Shown here piece by piece: positions 24,585 to 32,851 of a stretch of DNA of 34,730 nucleotides. This stretch comes from Candidatus Gastranaerophilales bacterium (GTDB taxonomy: Bacteria; Cyanobacteriota; Vampirovibrionia; Gastranaerophilales; Gastranaerophilaceae): positions 1 through 34,730 of the forward strand of contig CALVET010000076.1 of NCBI GenBank assembly GCA_944326675.1. Direction: 5' to 3'. Under the pieces are notes generated by a model that saw only the letters and a list, made by a program, of their open reading frames with translations, ran no database searches and was not told where the DNA came from. The translations under genes were made by a program, and so were the position numbers. Each line of letters opens with the position of its first letter. The stretch's first letter is position 1.

Positions 24585-25955
24585 ATGACTACAAATTTTA
24601 ATCAAAAGCAAATTCTTGAAACAATCAGGATGATAAAAATTCACCATTTGGATATTAGAACAACCACTCTTTCTTTGAGTTTAAGAGATTGTTGTTCATC
24701 TGATACCAAAAAAACTGCAGCTAAAATTTACGATAAAATAATCAAATATGCTTCAAACTTGGTAAAATTTGCTAATGAAATTGAAAATGAGTATTCTATT
24801 CCTATAGTAAATAAAAGAATTGCCTTAACGCCAATTTCTTTGGTTGGTGAATCTTGTGATAATGTCGATTATGTTTGTTTAGCTCAAGCAATTGATAAAG
24901 CAGGCGAAGAAGTCGGCGTAGATTTTATAGGCGGTTTTTCTGCTTTAGTTGATAAGGGGTTTACAAAAGGCGATTTAAGATTTTTTGAGCAAATTCCTGA
25001 AGCTTTGGCTAAAACAAATAAACTTTGTTCATCTGTTAATCTTGGAACATCAAAAGCAGGTGTTAACATGGACGCTGTTTTAAAAACGGCGGATGTAATT
25101 AAAAAGACGGCAGAATTGACAAAAGATAATGACAGTATAGGGGCAGCTAAATTTGTTTGTTTTTGTAATGCCGTAACGGATAACCCCTTTATGGCAGGCG
25201 CATTTTGCGGAGTAAATGAAGCAGAATGTGCATTGAATATTGGTGTTTCAGGTCCGGGGGTTGTATCAAGTGCTATTGAACAATTGGATAAAACGGCTGA
25301 TTTTGGCGAAGTTGCAAATACTATTAAAAAAATGGCGTTTAAAATTACAACAACAGGCGAATTGATAGGCCGCAGACTTGCTAAAAAATTAAATATTCCT
25401 TTTGGAGTAATAGATTTATCTTTGGCGCCGACTCCTTTGAGGGGTGATAGTGTTGCTGAAATATTTAAAGCAATGGGTTTAGAGCAAGCAGGTGCACACG
25501 GAACAACAATGGCATTGGCAATGCTTAATGATGCGGTTAAAAAAGGCGGTATCATGGCTTCAAGCTATGTTGGGGGGTTATCAGGCGCATTTATTCCTGT
25601 TTCAGAGGATGCCGGCATGATAGAAGCAGCTAAAATCAGCTCATTAACCATTGATAAATTGGAAGCGATGACAAGCGTGTGCTCTGTCGGACTTGATATG
25701 ATTGCAATTCCCGGAGATACTCCAAATTCAACAATAGCAGGGATTATATCTGATGAAATGGCAATCGGAATGATAAATAAAAAAACAACGGCAGTTAGAA
25801 TAATTCCGGTTATCGGAAAAAAAGAAGGAGAAGCTGCCGAATTTGGCGGGCTTTTAGGTTCTGCACCCATAATGAAGGTTAATCCTTATTCATCAGAAAT
25901 TTTTGTAAACAGAGGAGGCAGAGTCCCTGCACCTTTGCATAGTTTAAATAATTAA
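24585..25955 (+). CDS. UPF0210 (DUF711) family protein
   Basis: The 456 residues match UPF0210, a conserved family of unknown function whose members sit beside UPF0237 ACT proteins. Recognisable stretches are [15 protein letters not shown] near the start, [56 protein letters not shown] and [15 protein letters not shown]. From memory, the solved member (SP0239) has the ten-stranded barrel of pyruvate formate-lyase and ribonucleotide reductases but no glycyl-radical domain of its own. It is translated from a weak site 8 bases after the ACT gene. Confidence 0.88.
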   Translation: MTTNFNQKQILETIRMIKIHHLDIRTTTLSLSLRDCCSSDTKKTAAKIYDKIIKYASNLVKFANEIENEYSIPIVNKRIALTPISLVGESCDNVDYVCLAQAIDKAGEEVGVDFIGGFSALVDKGFTKGDLRFFEQIPEALAKTNKLCSSVNLGTSKAGVNMDAVLKTADVIKKTAELTKDNDSIGAAKFVCFCNAVTDNPFMAGAFCGVNEAECALNIGVSGPGVVSSAIEQLDKTADFGEVANTIKKMAFKITTTGELIGRRLAKKLNIPFGVIDLSLAPTPLRGDSVAEIFKAMGLEQAGAHGTTMALAMLNDAVKKGGIMASSYVGGLSGAFIPVSEDAGMIEAAKISSLTIDKLEAMTSVCSVGLDMIAIPGDTPNSTIAGIISDEMAIGMINKKTTAVRIIPVIGKKEGEAAEFGGLLGSAPIMKVNPYSSEIFVNRGGRVPAPLHSLNN

Positions 25956-25965
25956 AAGAAGAAAT

Positions 25966-26724
25966 ATGTTAATAGATACCCACGCTCATATAAATATGTT
26001 TGATGACCCCAAAAGGGTTATAGAGGAATCAAGAAAAGCTGATGTCGGAATAATTATTGTGCCGAGCGCTTCAAGAGATGATTTTGAACCTATTTTGGAT
26101 TTGTGTCATGAAAATAAAAATATATATGCGCTTTTAGGTATTCATCCTGAGGATTGCGAAAAGTTTAATGATGATATCGCAAAAAAAATAATCGAACTTG
26201 CAAAAGATAAAAAAGTTGTAGGTATTGGTGAAATCGGGCTTGATTATCACTATACAAAAGAAAACAAAGAAATTCAAAAAAGATGTTTTATAACACAATT
26301 GGAAATTGCAAAAATGCTTGATTTGCCCGTTGTGGTGCATGATAGAGAAGCACATTTTGATACTCTTGAAATTTTAAAACAATCAAAAGTAGAGCGTGTT
26401 TTATTGCATTGTTTTTCGGGTTCAACTGAATTTATGAAACAATGTTGTAATTTGGGTTATAAAATTGCGCTCGGCGGTGTTGTAACCTTTAAAAATGCAA
26501 TTGAGCCTAAAGAAGTTGCTCGCGAAGTGGATATGAAAGATTTAATGCTTGAAACTGATTCACCTTTTTTAACTCCGCATCCTTTCAGGGGAATGGAAAA
26601 TTCGCCAAAGTATATCGGTTTTGTTGCAAAAGAAATTGCTAAAATAAAAAATATACCCTATGATAGTATTGTGTTTGAAACATCGAAAAACGCAAAGGAA
26701 TTTTTTAATATAACAGAGGAGTAA
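25966..26724 (+). CDS. tatD: TatD-family metal-dependent hydrolase (DNase)
   Basis: This amidohydrolase-fold enzyme, often described as a 3'-5' DNase and quality-control factor, has the full metal site in 252 residues: DTHAHINMF (H6, H8), VGIGEIGLDYHY with its Glu, PVVVHDREA, VLLHCFSGS and LETDSPFLTPHP with the final Asp. It sits in the middle of the deoC-SEC-C gene run, 10 bases after the UPF0210 gene. Its exact substrate is not shown by sequence. Confidence 0.92.
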   Translation: MLIDTHAHINMFDDPKRVIEESRKADVGIIIVPSASRDDFEPILDLCHENKNIYALLGIHPEDCEKFNDDIAKKIIELAKDKKVVGIGEIGLDYHYTKENKEIQKRCFITQLEIAKMLDLPVVVHDREAHFDTLEILKQSKVERVLLHCFSGSTEFMKQCCNLGYKIALGGVVTFKNAIEPKEVAREVDMKDLMLETDSPFLTPHPFRGMENSPKYIGFVAKEIAKIKNIPYDSIVFETSKNAKEFFNITEE

Positions 26725-26728
26725 AACT

Positions 26729-26986
26729 ATGTCACAACAACAAATACAAGGAAAAATAATGACAAGACAAGCAGTGCTGCTTTTTTGTAAAGATATGGCA
26801 CAGCCTTTGGTTTTATATTTTGATAATGCGCAAAAGGTTTATGAAGATATAAAGCTTCTAATAAATACAACCGATGTTAAAATGGTTGAATTTGAACCGT
26901 TAGGACCGATTAAAAAAGCTTCAATATTATCAGATAGAATTGTTGCTGTTGCAATGCAAGAAGAAAAATATATTACTCAGGAATAA
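26729..26986 (+). CDS. Small protein of unknown function between tatD and tlyA
   Basis: These 85 residues match no known family. They suggest a compact beta/alpha domain (ILSDRIVAVAMQEEKY at the end, RQAVLLFCKDMAQPLVLYF near the start) without membrane segments or catalytic motifs. An AGGAG ribosome site lies 7 bases before the ATG, and the gaps to tatD (4 bases) and tlyA (3 bases) place it in the same transcript. Confidence 0.6.
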   Translation: MSQQQIQGKIMTRQAVLLFCKDMAQPLVLYFDNAQKVYEDIKLLINTTDVKMVEFEPLGPIKKASILSDRIVAVAMQEEKYITQE

Positions 26987-26989
26987 AAA

Positions 26990-27772
26990 GTGGCAAAAAA
27001 AAGACTTGATTTAATTTTATTTGAAAGAGGATTTTTTAATACTAAAAGCGCGGCAAGTGCTTCAATTTTAGCGCATAATGTTAAAATAAACGATTTAGTT
27101 GTAACAAAAGCGGGAGAAATGTTTGATGAAAATATCCTGTTTGATGAGAAAAATCCTGCAAAAATTGAAATTAATTCAATTCCTTATGTCTCAAGAGGCG
27201 GATTAAAGCTTGAAGCAGCGCTTAAAGCTTTTAATATAGATTTAAAAGATAAAATTTGTATCGATATGGGAGCTTCTACGGGCGGTTTTTGCGATTGTAT
27301 GCTCCAACATGGTGCTAAATTTGTCTATGCGCTTGATTGCGGATATAATCAATTGGCTTGGAAATTAAGAAACGAGCCAAAAATTAAATCTATTGAAAAA
27401 ATAAACGTAAAAAATTGTACTTTTTTGGATGTTTACGGAGTCGAAGAACTGCCGCAAGAAGATTTACCTTCTTTTATGAGCATGGATTTGTCTTTTATCT
27501 CCATAAAAAAAGTTCTTGAAAATTGCAAAAATTTAATCAGAAATGACGCTGCCGCAGTTTTATTAATTAAGCCGCAATTTGAAGCCCAAAGAGCCGATAT
27601 TGAAAAAGGCGGCGTAGTTAAAGATGAAAATGTCAGAAAAAAAATAATAAAAGATATAGAAGAATTTTGTACTTCTGTTGGTTTTATTTCTCAAGGGGTA
27701 ATTGAAAGCCCAATTCAAGGCGCAAAAAGTAAAAACACTGAATATCTTATATATTTAAAAAGGGGAGATTAA
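26990..27772 (+). CDS. tlyA: TlyA-family rRNA 2'-O-methyltransferase
   Basis: TlyA methylates ribose of specific cytidines in rRNA; older names call it haemolysin A. The N-terminal S4 RNA-binding domain (KKRLDLILFERGFFNTKSAASASILAHNVKIN) is followed by YVSRGGLKLEAAL and a FtsJ-like methyltransferase domain with the SAM loop DMGASTGGFCDCML, then SMDLSFISI and LLIKPQFEAQ. The length of 260 is normal. It starts with GTG; the TAATG junction overlaps the next gene. Two-site or one-site methylation cannot be decided. Confidence 0.92.
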   Translation: MAKKRLDLILFERGFFNTKSAASASILAHNVKINDLVVTKAGEMFDENILFDEKNPAKIEINSIPYVSRGGLKLEAALKAFNIDLKDKICIDMGASTGGFCDCMLQHGAKFVYALDCGYNQLAWKLRNEPKIKSIEKINVKNCTFLDVYGVEELPQEDLPSFMSMDLSFISIKKVLENCKNLIRNDAAAVLLIKPQFEAQRADIEKGGVVKDENVRKKIIKDIEEFCTSVGFISQGVIESPIQGAKSKNTEYLIYLKRGD

Positions 27773-29034
27773 TGCCAAGCGTAGTTGACAGTTTAAATTT
27801 AATCAGCAAAACAATGGAAAATATTCTTGACTTTGTGGCGCAGGATGAAGTGTTGTCGAATGATTTTAGAGAATATCTCGAGATAAATAATATTGAAATT
27901 GAAACAGAGCGCGAATTTAATAATGTCATTATTCAGTATATGCTTGATATGAAAATGCAAAACGGATTGAGGGTTTTAGAGTATTATAGAAGAAACAATA
28001 AAACCTATGATGAAATTATTGATGCGCTATTGAATTCTTTTTGCGGAGTGTTTAAGATTAACAAGGTTTTATCAAATGCTTATGAAGCAGAATGTTTAAC
28101 TTCAGGAGCAAAGCTTGTTTTAATTCCGATGGTTAAAATGATTCACCTAAAACAAATCGGAAGGTATGATTATATTCAAGCAAGGATACTGGAGCTTGAT
28201 AATGTTCAATATATTTTAGAAATTTATGATGTAATTTCTGAATATAATGTATACAGTGCAACAACATCGGCAATAAAATATATGCTTCAAAATCCCAAAA
28301 GTGCATATTTTAAAAATCCGGAAAAAAGAAAACAATTAGAAAAAAGCGTTGCTGAATTTTGGGAAAAATTTAGTGAGTGTTTTAGCTCTCAATTTGTTAT
28401 AACAACAAATAAAAAAATTGATAAATTAATTGAATATTTTAATAAATTCAGACTTGATAATCAAAAACAAGATTATTCCGATTTAATAGATAAGGTTGAA
28501 AAAAATAAATACATTAAAATTGATGAATTAAATTGTGATGATGAAACATTTATGCAAACTGCAATTGGAGGCTTCTCTTCTCATAAAGAAATTTATGATG
28601 TCGCCTTGTGGATGGATAAAAAAAGAGGATTATATATTATTCCTTTTTTTGAAACCTTTTTAAAATGTTTTAAGGAGGATATTGAAAATAAAGAAGAGTG
28701 TATCAAAGAATTTTTAACAAGCGATAAAATTCCTCCAAGTGTTATAAAGTATGCAAAAGAAAATAATGAAAACTTTTTTGAGGTTGTTAATAAAGTTTTG
28801 AAAACTAATTTTTCAAATTTGGAAGAGCTTTTATTTAACACTAAAACCGCTTTTATTGATAGCGGAGTGTTTTCCCCTGTTATTATTCTTTTTAATTCGG
28901 AATTATTTTCAACTTTAATTGGTATTGAAGAAAAATCTCAAGAAAACACGGATAAAATAGAGGTCGGCAGAAATGATTTATGCCCATGCGGTTCGGGGCT
29001 GAAATATAAAAAATGCTGCGGTAAAAATAGTTAA
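27772..29034 (+). CDS. SEC-C motif protein of unknown function
   Basis: The final 20 residues are a SEC-C zinc motif (GRNDLCPCGSGLKYKKCCG, at about 399-417), the same ribosome/SecB-binding zinc element found at the end of SecA. The preceding 395 residues are largely helical, Lys/Glu/Asn-rich, and match no family I recognise. It is translationally coupled to tlyA (TAATG), so a link to ribosome or RNA handling is possible. It ends the run of tightly packed genes that starts with deoC. Confidence 0.75.
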   Translation: MPSVVDSLNLISKTMENILDFVAQDEVLSNDFREYLEINNIEIETEREFNNVIIQYMLDMKMQNGLRVLEYYRRNNKTYDEIIDALLNSFCGVFKINKVLSNAYEAECLTSGAKLVLIPMVKMIHLKQIGRYDYIQARILELDNVQYILEIYDVISEYNVYSATTSAIKYMLQNPKSAYFKNPEKRKQLEKSVAEFWEKFSECFSSQFVITTNKKIDKLIEYFNKFRLDNQKQDYSDLIDKVEKNKYIKIDELNCDDETFMQTAIGGFSSHKEIYDVALWMDKKRGLYIIPFFETFLKCFKEDIENKEECIKEFLTSDKIPPSVIKYAKENNENFFEVVNKVLKTNFSNLEELLFNTKTAFIDSGVFSPVIILFNSELFSTLIGIEEKSQENTDKIEVGRNDLCPCGSGLKYKKCCGKNS

Positions 29035-29100
29035 TATTGGCTTTTAAAATTTAAAAAAATATGATATAGATATGAATATAAATTAAAAAAGGAGTTAAAA

Positions 29101-29616
29101 ATGTCAGAAGAACAAAATATGGTAAAAGAACCTAAAAATAATCAAAGATGGCTTGTTATTTTAACAATTGTTTCTCTATTGTTTTCAATAAGTGCTTTGG
29201 TTTTATCTTCATTAACTTATGTTGGGGTTGATTCAGGTTCTCATGGCGGTAAAGTCGTAATTTCAAAAAAATATGATAAAGGTAAAACTTTGCAAAAAGC
29301 ACTGAATACCGGAAAGCCTGTTTTAGTATTTTTCTATACTGATTGGTGCGGTTTCTGTCAAAAATTTGCGCCTACGTATGATAAGATATCTAAAAATTCA
29401 AAAATTAAAAAGAATTTTGCTGTTGCATACGTAAATTGCGAAAAAGATGAAAATAGAGCCTTAATGTCAGAATATGGGGTTCAAGGTTTTCCGAGCGTTT
29501 TTGTAATTGATGGGCAAGGAAAAAGAACTCAATTAGATAATAATACTTTCTTTAATGAAGATTCAAAAGATGTTGTAGCAGAAAAAGCTCTTGAATTAAT
29601 CGGAATTGATGATTAA
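29101..29616 (+). CDS. Membrane-anchored thioredoxin-like protein
   Basis: A single N-terminal membrane helix (about 17-41, WLVILTIVSLLFSISALVLSSL) is followed by a thioredoxin fold. The redox site is W82-C83-G84-F85-C86 and the cis-proline loop is GFPSVFV. The thioredoxin domain probably faces the periplasm, where it would reduce or exchange disulfides; the cysteine pair with GF rather than GP in the middle suits a thiol-disulfide exchange protein. It is 171 residues with an AAAAGGAG ribosome site. It stands as a single gene before a bidirectional terminator. Confidence 0.85.
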   Translation: MSEEQNMVKEPKNNQRWLVILTIVSLLFSISALVLSSLTYVGVDSGSHGGKVVISKKYDKGKTLQKALNTGKPVLVFFYTDWCGFCQKFAPTYDKISKNSKIKKNFAVAYVNCEKDENRALMSEYGVQGFPSVFVIDGQGKRTQLDNNTFFNEDSKDVVAEKALELIGIDD

Positions 29617-29634
29617 TGATTGAATTATAAAATA

Positions 29635-29670
29635 AAAAAGAGGTTATGTATATTGCATAACCTCTTTTTT
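29635..29670. terminator. Bidirectional rho-independent terminator
   Basis: AAAAAGAGGTTATG (29635-29648) pairs with CATAACCTCTTTTT (29656-29669). It ends the thioredoxin gene on plus and the rubredoxin-grcA2 operon on minus. Confidence 0.88.
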
Positions 29671-29672
29671 TG

Positions 29673-29915
29673 TTATCCCAATTTAGAGTGGAATGTTCTT
29701 GAGATAACATCGTCTTGTTGTTCTTTTGTCAATTTAATGAAATTAACTGCATATCCTGAAACCCTAACTGTCAGTTGAGGATATTTTTCAGGATGTGCTT
29801 GCGCATCTAATAGAGTATCTCTGTTGAAAACATTTACATTTAAGTGGTGTCCGCCTTTTTCTACGTAGCCATCTAATAAGTTAATTAAATTTTCTTCTTG
29901 TTGTGTAGTAGTCAT
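29673..29915 (-). CDS. grcA2: Stand-alone glycyl-radical domain of pyruvate formate-lyase (copy 2)
   Basis: An 80-residue near-twin of the domain encoded at 20719-20958. The proteins differ by one inserted Thr and three substitutions (Glu to Asp, Ala to Ser, Ser to Gly), while 22 of the other codons differ silently. G54 is the radical glycine in RVSGYAV. A GGAG ribosome site precedes it. It follows rubredoxin by 14 bases in a minus-strand operon, divergent from a Crp/Fnr regulator. This copy matches the E. coli GrcA concept best: a stress-inducible replacement for a radical module destroyed by oxygen. Confidence 0.92.
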   Translation of the reverse strand: MTTTQQEENLINLLDGYVEKGGHHLNVNVFNRDTLLDAQAHPEKYPQLTVRVSGYAVNFIKLTKEQQDDVISRTFHSKLG

Positions 29916-29929
29916 ATTTGTATCTCCTT

Positions 29930-30088
29930 TTATTCTTTGTCAAATGCGTCTTTTGTGGCTAAGCAAAGGGGACAAACCCAATCAGAAGCTAAATCCTCAA
30001 ATTTTGTGCCTGCTTTAATGTTGTTTTCGCTATCTCCCAAGCTTTCGTCGTATTCGTAACCGCACAGTGTGCATATATATTTTGCCAT
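29930..30088 (-). CDS. Rubredoxin
   Basis: The small iron protein transfers single electrons, commonly to oxygen- or peroxide-reducing enzymes in anaerobes. The two iron ligand pairs are C6-x2-C9 ([12 protein letters not shown]) and C39-x2-C42 ([14 protein letters not shown]); the 52 residues are the typical size. The ATG at 30088 is preferred over more upstream in-frame starts because it gives the canonical [10 protein letters not shown] start and follows GGAAAC. It leads the operon with grcA2. Confidence 0.94.
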   Translation of the reverse strand: MAKYICTLCGYEYDESLGDSENNIKAGTKFEDLASDWVCPLCLATKDAFDKE

Positions 30089-30127
30089 ATTTGTTTCCTT
30101 TTTTTGTATTTCCTTTTTTACATTTTT

Positions 30128-30133
30128 ATTATA
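30128..30133 (-). promoter_or_regulatory. -10 box of the rubredoxin-grcA2 operon
   Basis: A perfect TATAAT on the minus strand predicts a start at about 30121. No -35 consensus is present (CAGAAA at 17 bases), as expected for an activator-dependent promoter. Confidence 0.55.
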
Positions 30134-30136
30134 CAC

Positions 30137-30148
30137 TTGTTTTAACAA
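30137..30148. promoter_or_regulatory. Crp/Fnr-type operator, site 1
   Basis: TTGTTTTAACAA: TTGT and ACAA arms around a 4-base spacer. Its centre (30142.5) is about 21 bases before the predicted rubredoxin start. Confidence 0.5.
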
Positions 30149-30154
30149 CATTTC

Positions 30155-30170
30155 TGTTGTTTTTACAACA
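30155..30170. promoter_or_regulatory. Crp/Fnr-type operator, site 2
   Basis: TGTTGTTTTTACAACA: perfect 6 bp arms around a 4-base spacer. Its centre (30162.5) is 20 bases from site 1 and 41.5 bases upstream of the predicted rubredoxin transcript start, the classical activator position for this regulator family. It lies 13 bases before the regulator's own start codon. Confidence 0.6.
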
Positions 30171-30183
30171 AAAAGGAAAATTT

Positions 30184-30852
30184 ATGCAAAAATATTATCA
30201 AAAAATTAAAAATTCACCTATTTTCTTTGGTATGGCGGATTTCGAGCTGGATAGAATGCTTGAATGTTTTAAGGCGGTGATTAAACATTATGAATCCGGT
30301 GATACAATTATCAGAAGCGGAGATATTATAACCAAGATTTATTTAATATTGGATGGTGAAGTTAATATTGAAAAAGACAGCTATTGGGGAAGAAGAATTA
30401 TAATTCAAAAACTCCATGAGAATAATAATATAGCGTTATCTTTGGTTGCCTCAAAGAATACGGAATCAAATATTAATGCAATTTGTACAAAAGATGCGAC
30501 GGTTTTGATTTTAAATTATGAAAAATGTTCTGCTATGTGCCAAAATGCCTGCATGCACCATGGGGCGTTTATTAGAAACATGTTTAAAATTTTATCTAAA
30601 GAAAATGTTGAATTAATTGAAAAGATAGAAAATATTTCTCAAAAATCTATTAGAGATAAATTGCTTACTTATTTATCGAATGAAAGTCAAAAAAATAAAT
30701 CAAATATATTTGAAATTCAATTTAACAGGCAAGAATTGGCGGATTATCTTAATATTGACAGGTCTGCAATGTCTTTTGAGCTTTCAAAATTAAAACAGGA
30801 GGGACTTATAAACTACAAAAAAAATAAATTTATATTAAGGGTTGAAGTTTAA
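30184..30852 (+). CDS. Crp/Fnr-family transcription regulator
   Basis: The 222 residues hold an N-terminal cyclic-nucleotide-binding-like sensor domain (about 10-120: YESGDTIIRSGDIITKIYLILDGEVNI), a dimerisation helix (about 125-150) and a C-terminal winged helix (SIRDKLLTYL, then FNRQELADYLNIDRSAMSFELSKLKQEGLI, about 155-210). The recognition-helix pattern DRSAMSFELSKLK is typical of anaerobe Crp/Fnr members. Five cysteines (C28, C101, C115, C119, C123) lack the Fnr N-terminal cluster spacing. The ATG at 30184 follows AAAAGGAAAA; an upstream in-frame ATG at 30067 would cross the divergent rubredoxin start and both operators and is rejected. Confidence 0.88.
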   Translation: MQKYYQKIKNSPIFFGMADFELDRMLECFKAVIKHYESGDTIIRSGDIITKIYLILDGEVNIEKDSYWGRRIIIQKLHENNNIALSLVASKNTESNINAICTKDATVLILNYEKCSAMCQNACMHHGAFIRNMFKILSKENVELIEKIENISQKSIRDKLLTYLSNESQKNKSNIFEIQFNRQELADYLNIDRSAMSFELSKLKQEGLINYKKNKFILRVEV

Positions 30853-30864
30853 ATATACATTATA

Positions 30865-30895
30865 TTGACCATGTTTTTTATTTTTAGTTTATAAT
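30865..30895 (+). promoter_or_regulatory. Promoter of the tig-clpP-clpX run
   Basis: TTGACC (30865-30870) and TATAAT (30890-30895) are 19 bases apart, one of the few visible -35/-10 pairs in the window. A second TATAAT at 30914-30919 is very close to the gene. Confidence 0.45.
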
Positions 30896-30930
30896 ATATT
30901 ATACGTAAAATATTATAATTGAGAGGTGCC

Positions 30931-32217
30931 ATGACAAATACAGTTACAATCGATGATAAAAACATCGCAACAATAGATATGACAATTGATGCAAATGCTG
31001 CAAAAGAAGCTTATGAAAGAACTTTAAAAGCTTATGGTGCAAATGTTAATATAGCAGGTTTCAGAAAGGGTAAAGCGCCTAATAATATCGTAGAAAAATA
31101 TGTTGGTGCAGAAAGAATAAAAGCAGAAGTAATTGATAGACTTTTCCCTTCCGAATTTCAAAAAGCAATTGACGAAAACAAATTAAATATAGCATTTAGG
31201 CCTGAAATTGAAAATATTGATTTCACAGTTGGTCAAGATTTAAAATTAAAAGCAAAAGTTGAATTAAAACCTGAGGTTAAACTTGGTGCTTATAAAGATG
31301 TTGAAGTTGAATATTCTGAAGTTAAACCTGAAGAAGGTGCAATGGAAAAAGAATTGGAGCAAACAAGAAGAAGATTTTCGACTTTAGAAAAAGTTGATAG
31401 ACCTTCAACAGATAAAGATACGGTTGTGTTTGATTTTGAAGGTTTTGTAGATGGCGAAAAAATTGAACACGGCGAAGGTAAAAACTATAGTTTAGATCTT
31501 GCAAATTCTAATTTTATTCCGGGATTTGCAGAAGGTTTAGTGGGTCATAGTGCAGGAGAAGAATTTACAATTGACGTTACTTTTCCTGAAGAATACCATG
31601 AAGAAAAGTTAAAAGGAGCTAAAGCTCAATTTAAAATTAAACTTCATGAAGTAAAAGAAAGAAAAATGCCTGAGCTTGACGATGAATTAGCTAAAAAGGC
31701 AGGAAAAGACACACTTGAAGCACTAAAAGAAGATATTAAGAACTATCTTGATATGGTTGTTAAAAACCAAAATGACAGATTGAAGTCAGATGCGATTTTT
31801 GAAAAAATATCTTCAACAACTGAAATTAAAATTCAAGATACAATGCTTGATAGAGAATATCAAGCAATAATGGATGAAGCAAGACAAACGGCTTCTCAAC
31901 AAGGCGCTGATTTTGACAAGCTTGTTGAAAAAGAAGGAAAAGAAAATGTTGAAAAACGTTTTAGGGAAGAAGCGCAAAAAAGAATTAAAAATTCTTTAAT
32001 TGTTGAGAAAATCGCTCAAGAGGCTGATTTAAAAATCGAACAAAAGGATATAATGGAACATATTAATCAAATGGCTGCAATGTATGGCATGCCTGCTGTT
32101 CAATTGTTTGAAGAAATGAGAAAAAACCCCAATTCATTTGCTGCTATTTCTCAACAAATCACAGCAAATAAGGTAAATGAATTTTTATTAAACAATAATA
32201 AATTTATAGCTAAATAG
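30931..32217 (+). CDS. tig: Trigger factor
   Basis: This ribosome-bound chaperone and peptidyl-prolyl isomerase folds nascent chains. The ribosome-binding loop GFRKGKAP is at 43-50. The FKBP-like isomerase domain spans about 155-240 (DTVVFDFEGFVDGEKI, GFAEGLVGHSAGEEFTIDVTFPEEYHEEKLKGAKAQFKI), and the helical chaperone C-domain follows to residue 428. The ATG at 30931 follows GAGAGGTG; an in-frame TTG 12 bases upstream is rejected. clpP and clpX follow in the standard tig-clpP-clpX order. Confidence 0.95.
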   Translation: MTNTVTIDDKNIATIDMTIDANAAKEAYERTLKAYGANVNIAGFRKGKAPNNIVEKYVGAERIKAEVIDRLFPSEFQKAIDENKLNIAFRPEIENIDFTVGQDLKLKAKVELKPEVKLGAYKDVEVEYSEVKPEEGAMEKELEQTRRRFSTLEKVDRPSTDKDTVVFDFEGFVDGEKIEHGEGKNYSLDLANSNFIPGFAEGLVGHSAGEEFTIDVTFPEEYHEEKLKGAKAQFKIKLHEVKERKMPELDDELAKKAGKDTLEALKEDIKNYLDMVVKNQNDRLKSDAIFEKISSTTEIKIQDTMLDREYQAIMDEARQTASQQGADFDKLVEKEGKENVEKRFREEAQKRIKNSLIVEKIAQEADLKIEQKDIMEHINQMAAMYGMPAVQLFEEMRKNPNSFAAISQQITANKVNEFLLNNNKFIAK

Positions 32218-32244
32218 AATATAGTTGAAAGGATATAAAATAAG

Positions 32245-32835
32245 ATGAGTTTCGTACCTGTAGTTATAGAACAATCTTCACGCGGGGAAAGATCATTTGA
32301 TATTTTCTCAAGATTATTAAGAGAAAGAATAATTTTTCTTGGAACTCCGATTGATGATATGGTTGCAAATTTAATTGTTGCTCAAATGTTGTTGTTGGAT
32401 AGTGAAAACCCTGAAAAAGATATTATGTTATATATCAATTCTCCGGGGGGTTCTGTAACAGCCGGTTTTGCAATTTATGATACTATGCAGCACATTAGAG
32501 CTGATGTTTCAACAATTTGTTTAGGTCAAGCAGCTTCAATGGGTGCATTCTTGTTGTCATCAGGTGCAAAAGGCAAAAGGCTTGCCTTGCCTCATTCAAG
32601 AGTGTTAATCCACCAACCTTTAGGCGGTGCTCAAGGTCAAGCGACAGATATTGAAATTCAAGCTAATGAAATATTGAGAATTAAAAAATCACTAAATTCA
32701 ATTTTAGCTTCAAACACAGGTCAACCGTTAAAGAAAATCGAAAAAGATACAGATAGAGATTATATCATGACTGCTCAAGAAGCTGTTGAATACGGTATGA
32801 TTGATAAAGTAATTACTTTAGATGAAAAGCAATAA
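32245..32835 (+). CDS. clpP: ATP-dependent Clp protease proteolytic subunit
   Basis: ClpP forms the barrel protease that degrades unfolded and tagged proteins with ClpX. The catalytic triad is S98 (GQAASMGA), H123 ([10 protein letters not shown]) and D172 (DTDRDY). [19 protein letters not shown] and the 196-residue length are standard. It has an AAAGGA ribosome site, starts 27 bases after tig and is followed by clpX after 16 bases. Confidence 0.96.
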   Translation: MSFVPVVIEQSSRGERSFDIFSRLLRERIIFLGTPIDDMVANLIVAQMLLLDSENPEKDIMLYINSPGGSVTAGFAIYDTMQHIRADVSTICLGQAASMGAFLLSSGAKGKRLALPHSRVLIHQPLGGAQGQATDIEIQANEILRIKKSLNSILASNTGQPLKKIEKDTDRDYIMTAQEAVEYGMIDKVITLDEKQ

Positions 32836-32851
32836 AAAGAAGGTGTTATAA

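Noticed and set aside
24884..25870. Long antisense open frames inside the UPF0210 gene
   Set aside because: They are Pro/Ser/Ala-rich reading-frame shadows without ribosome sites opposite a well-matched family gene.
30067..30183. Longer N-terminus for the Crp/Fnr regulator
   Set aside because: It would be translated through the divergent rubredoxin start and both palindromes, has no ribosome site, and the extra residues are not part of the family; the ATG at 30184 has AAGGA upstream.
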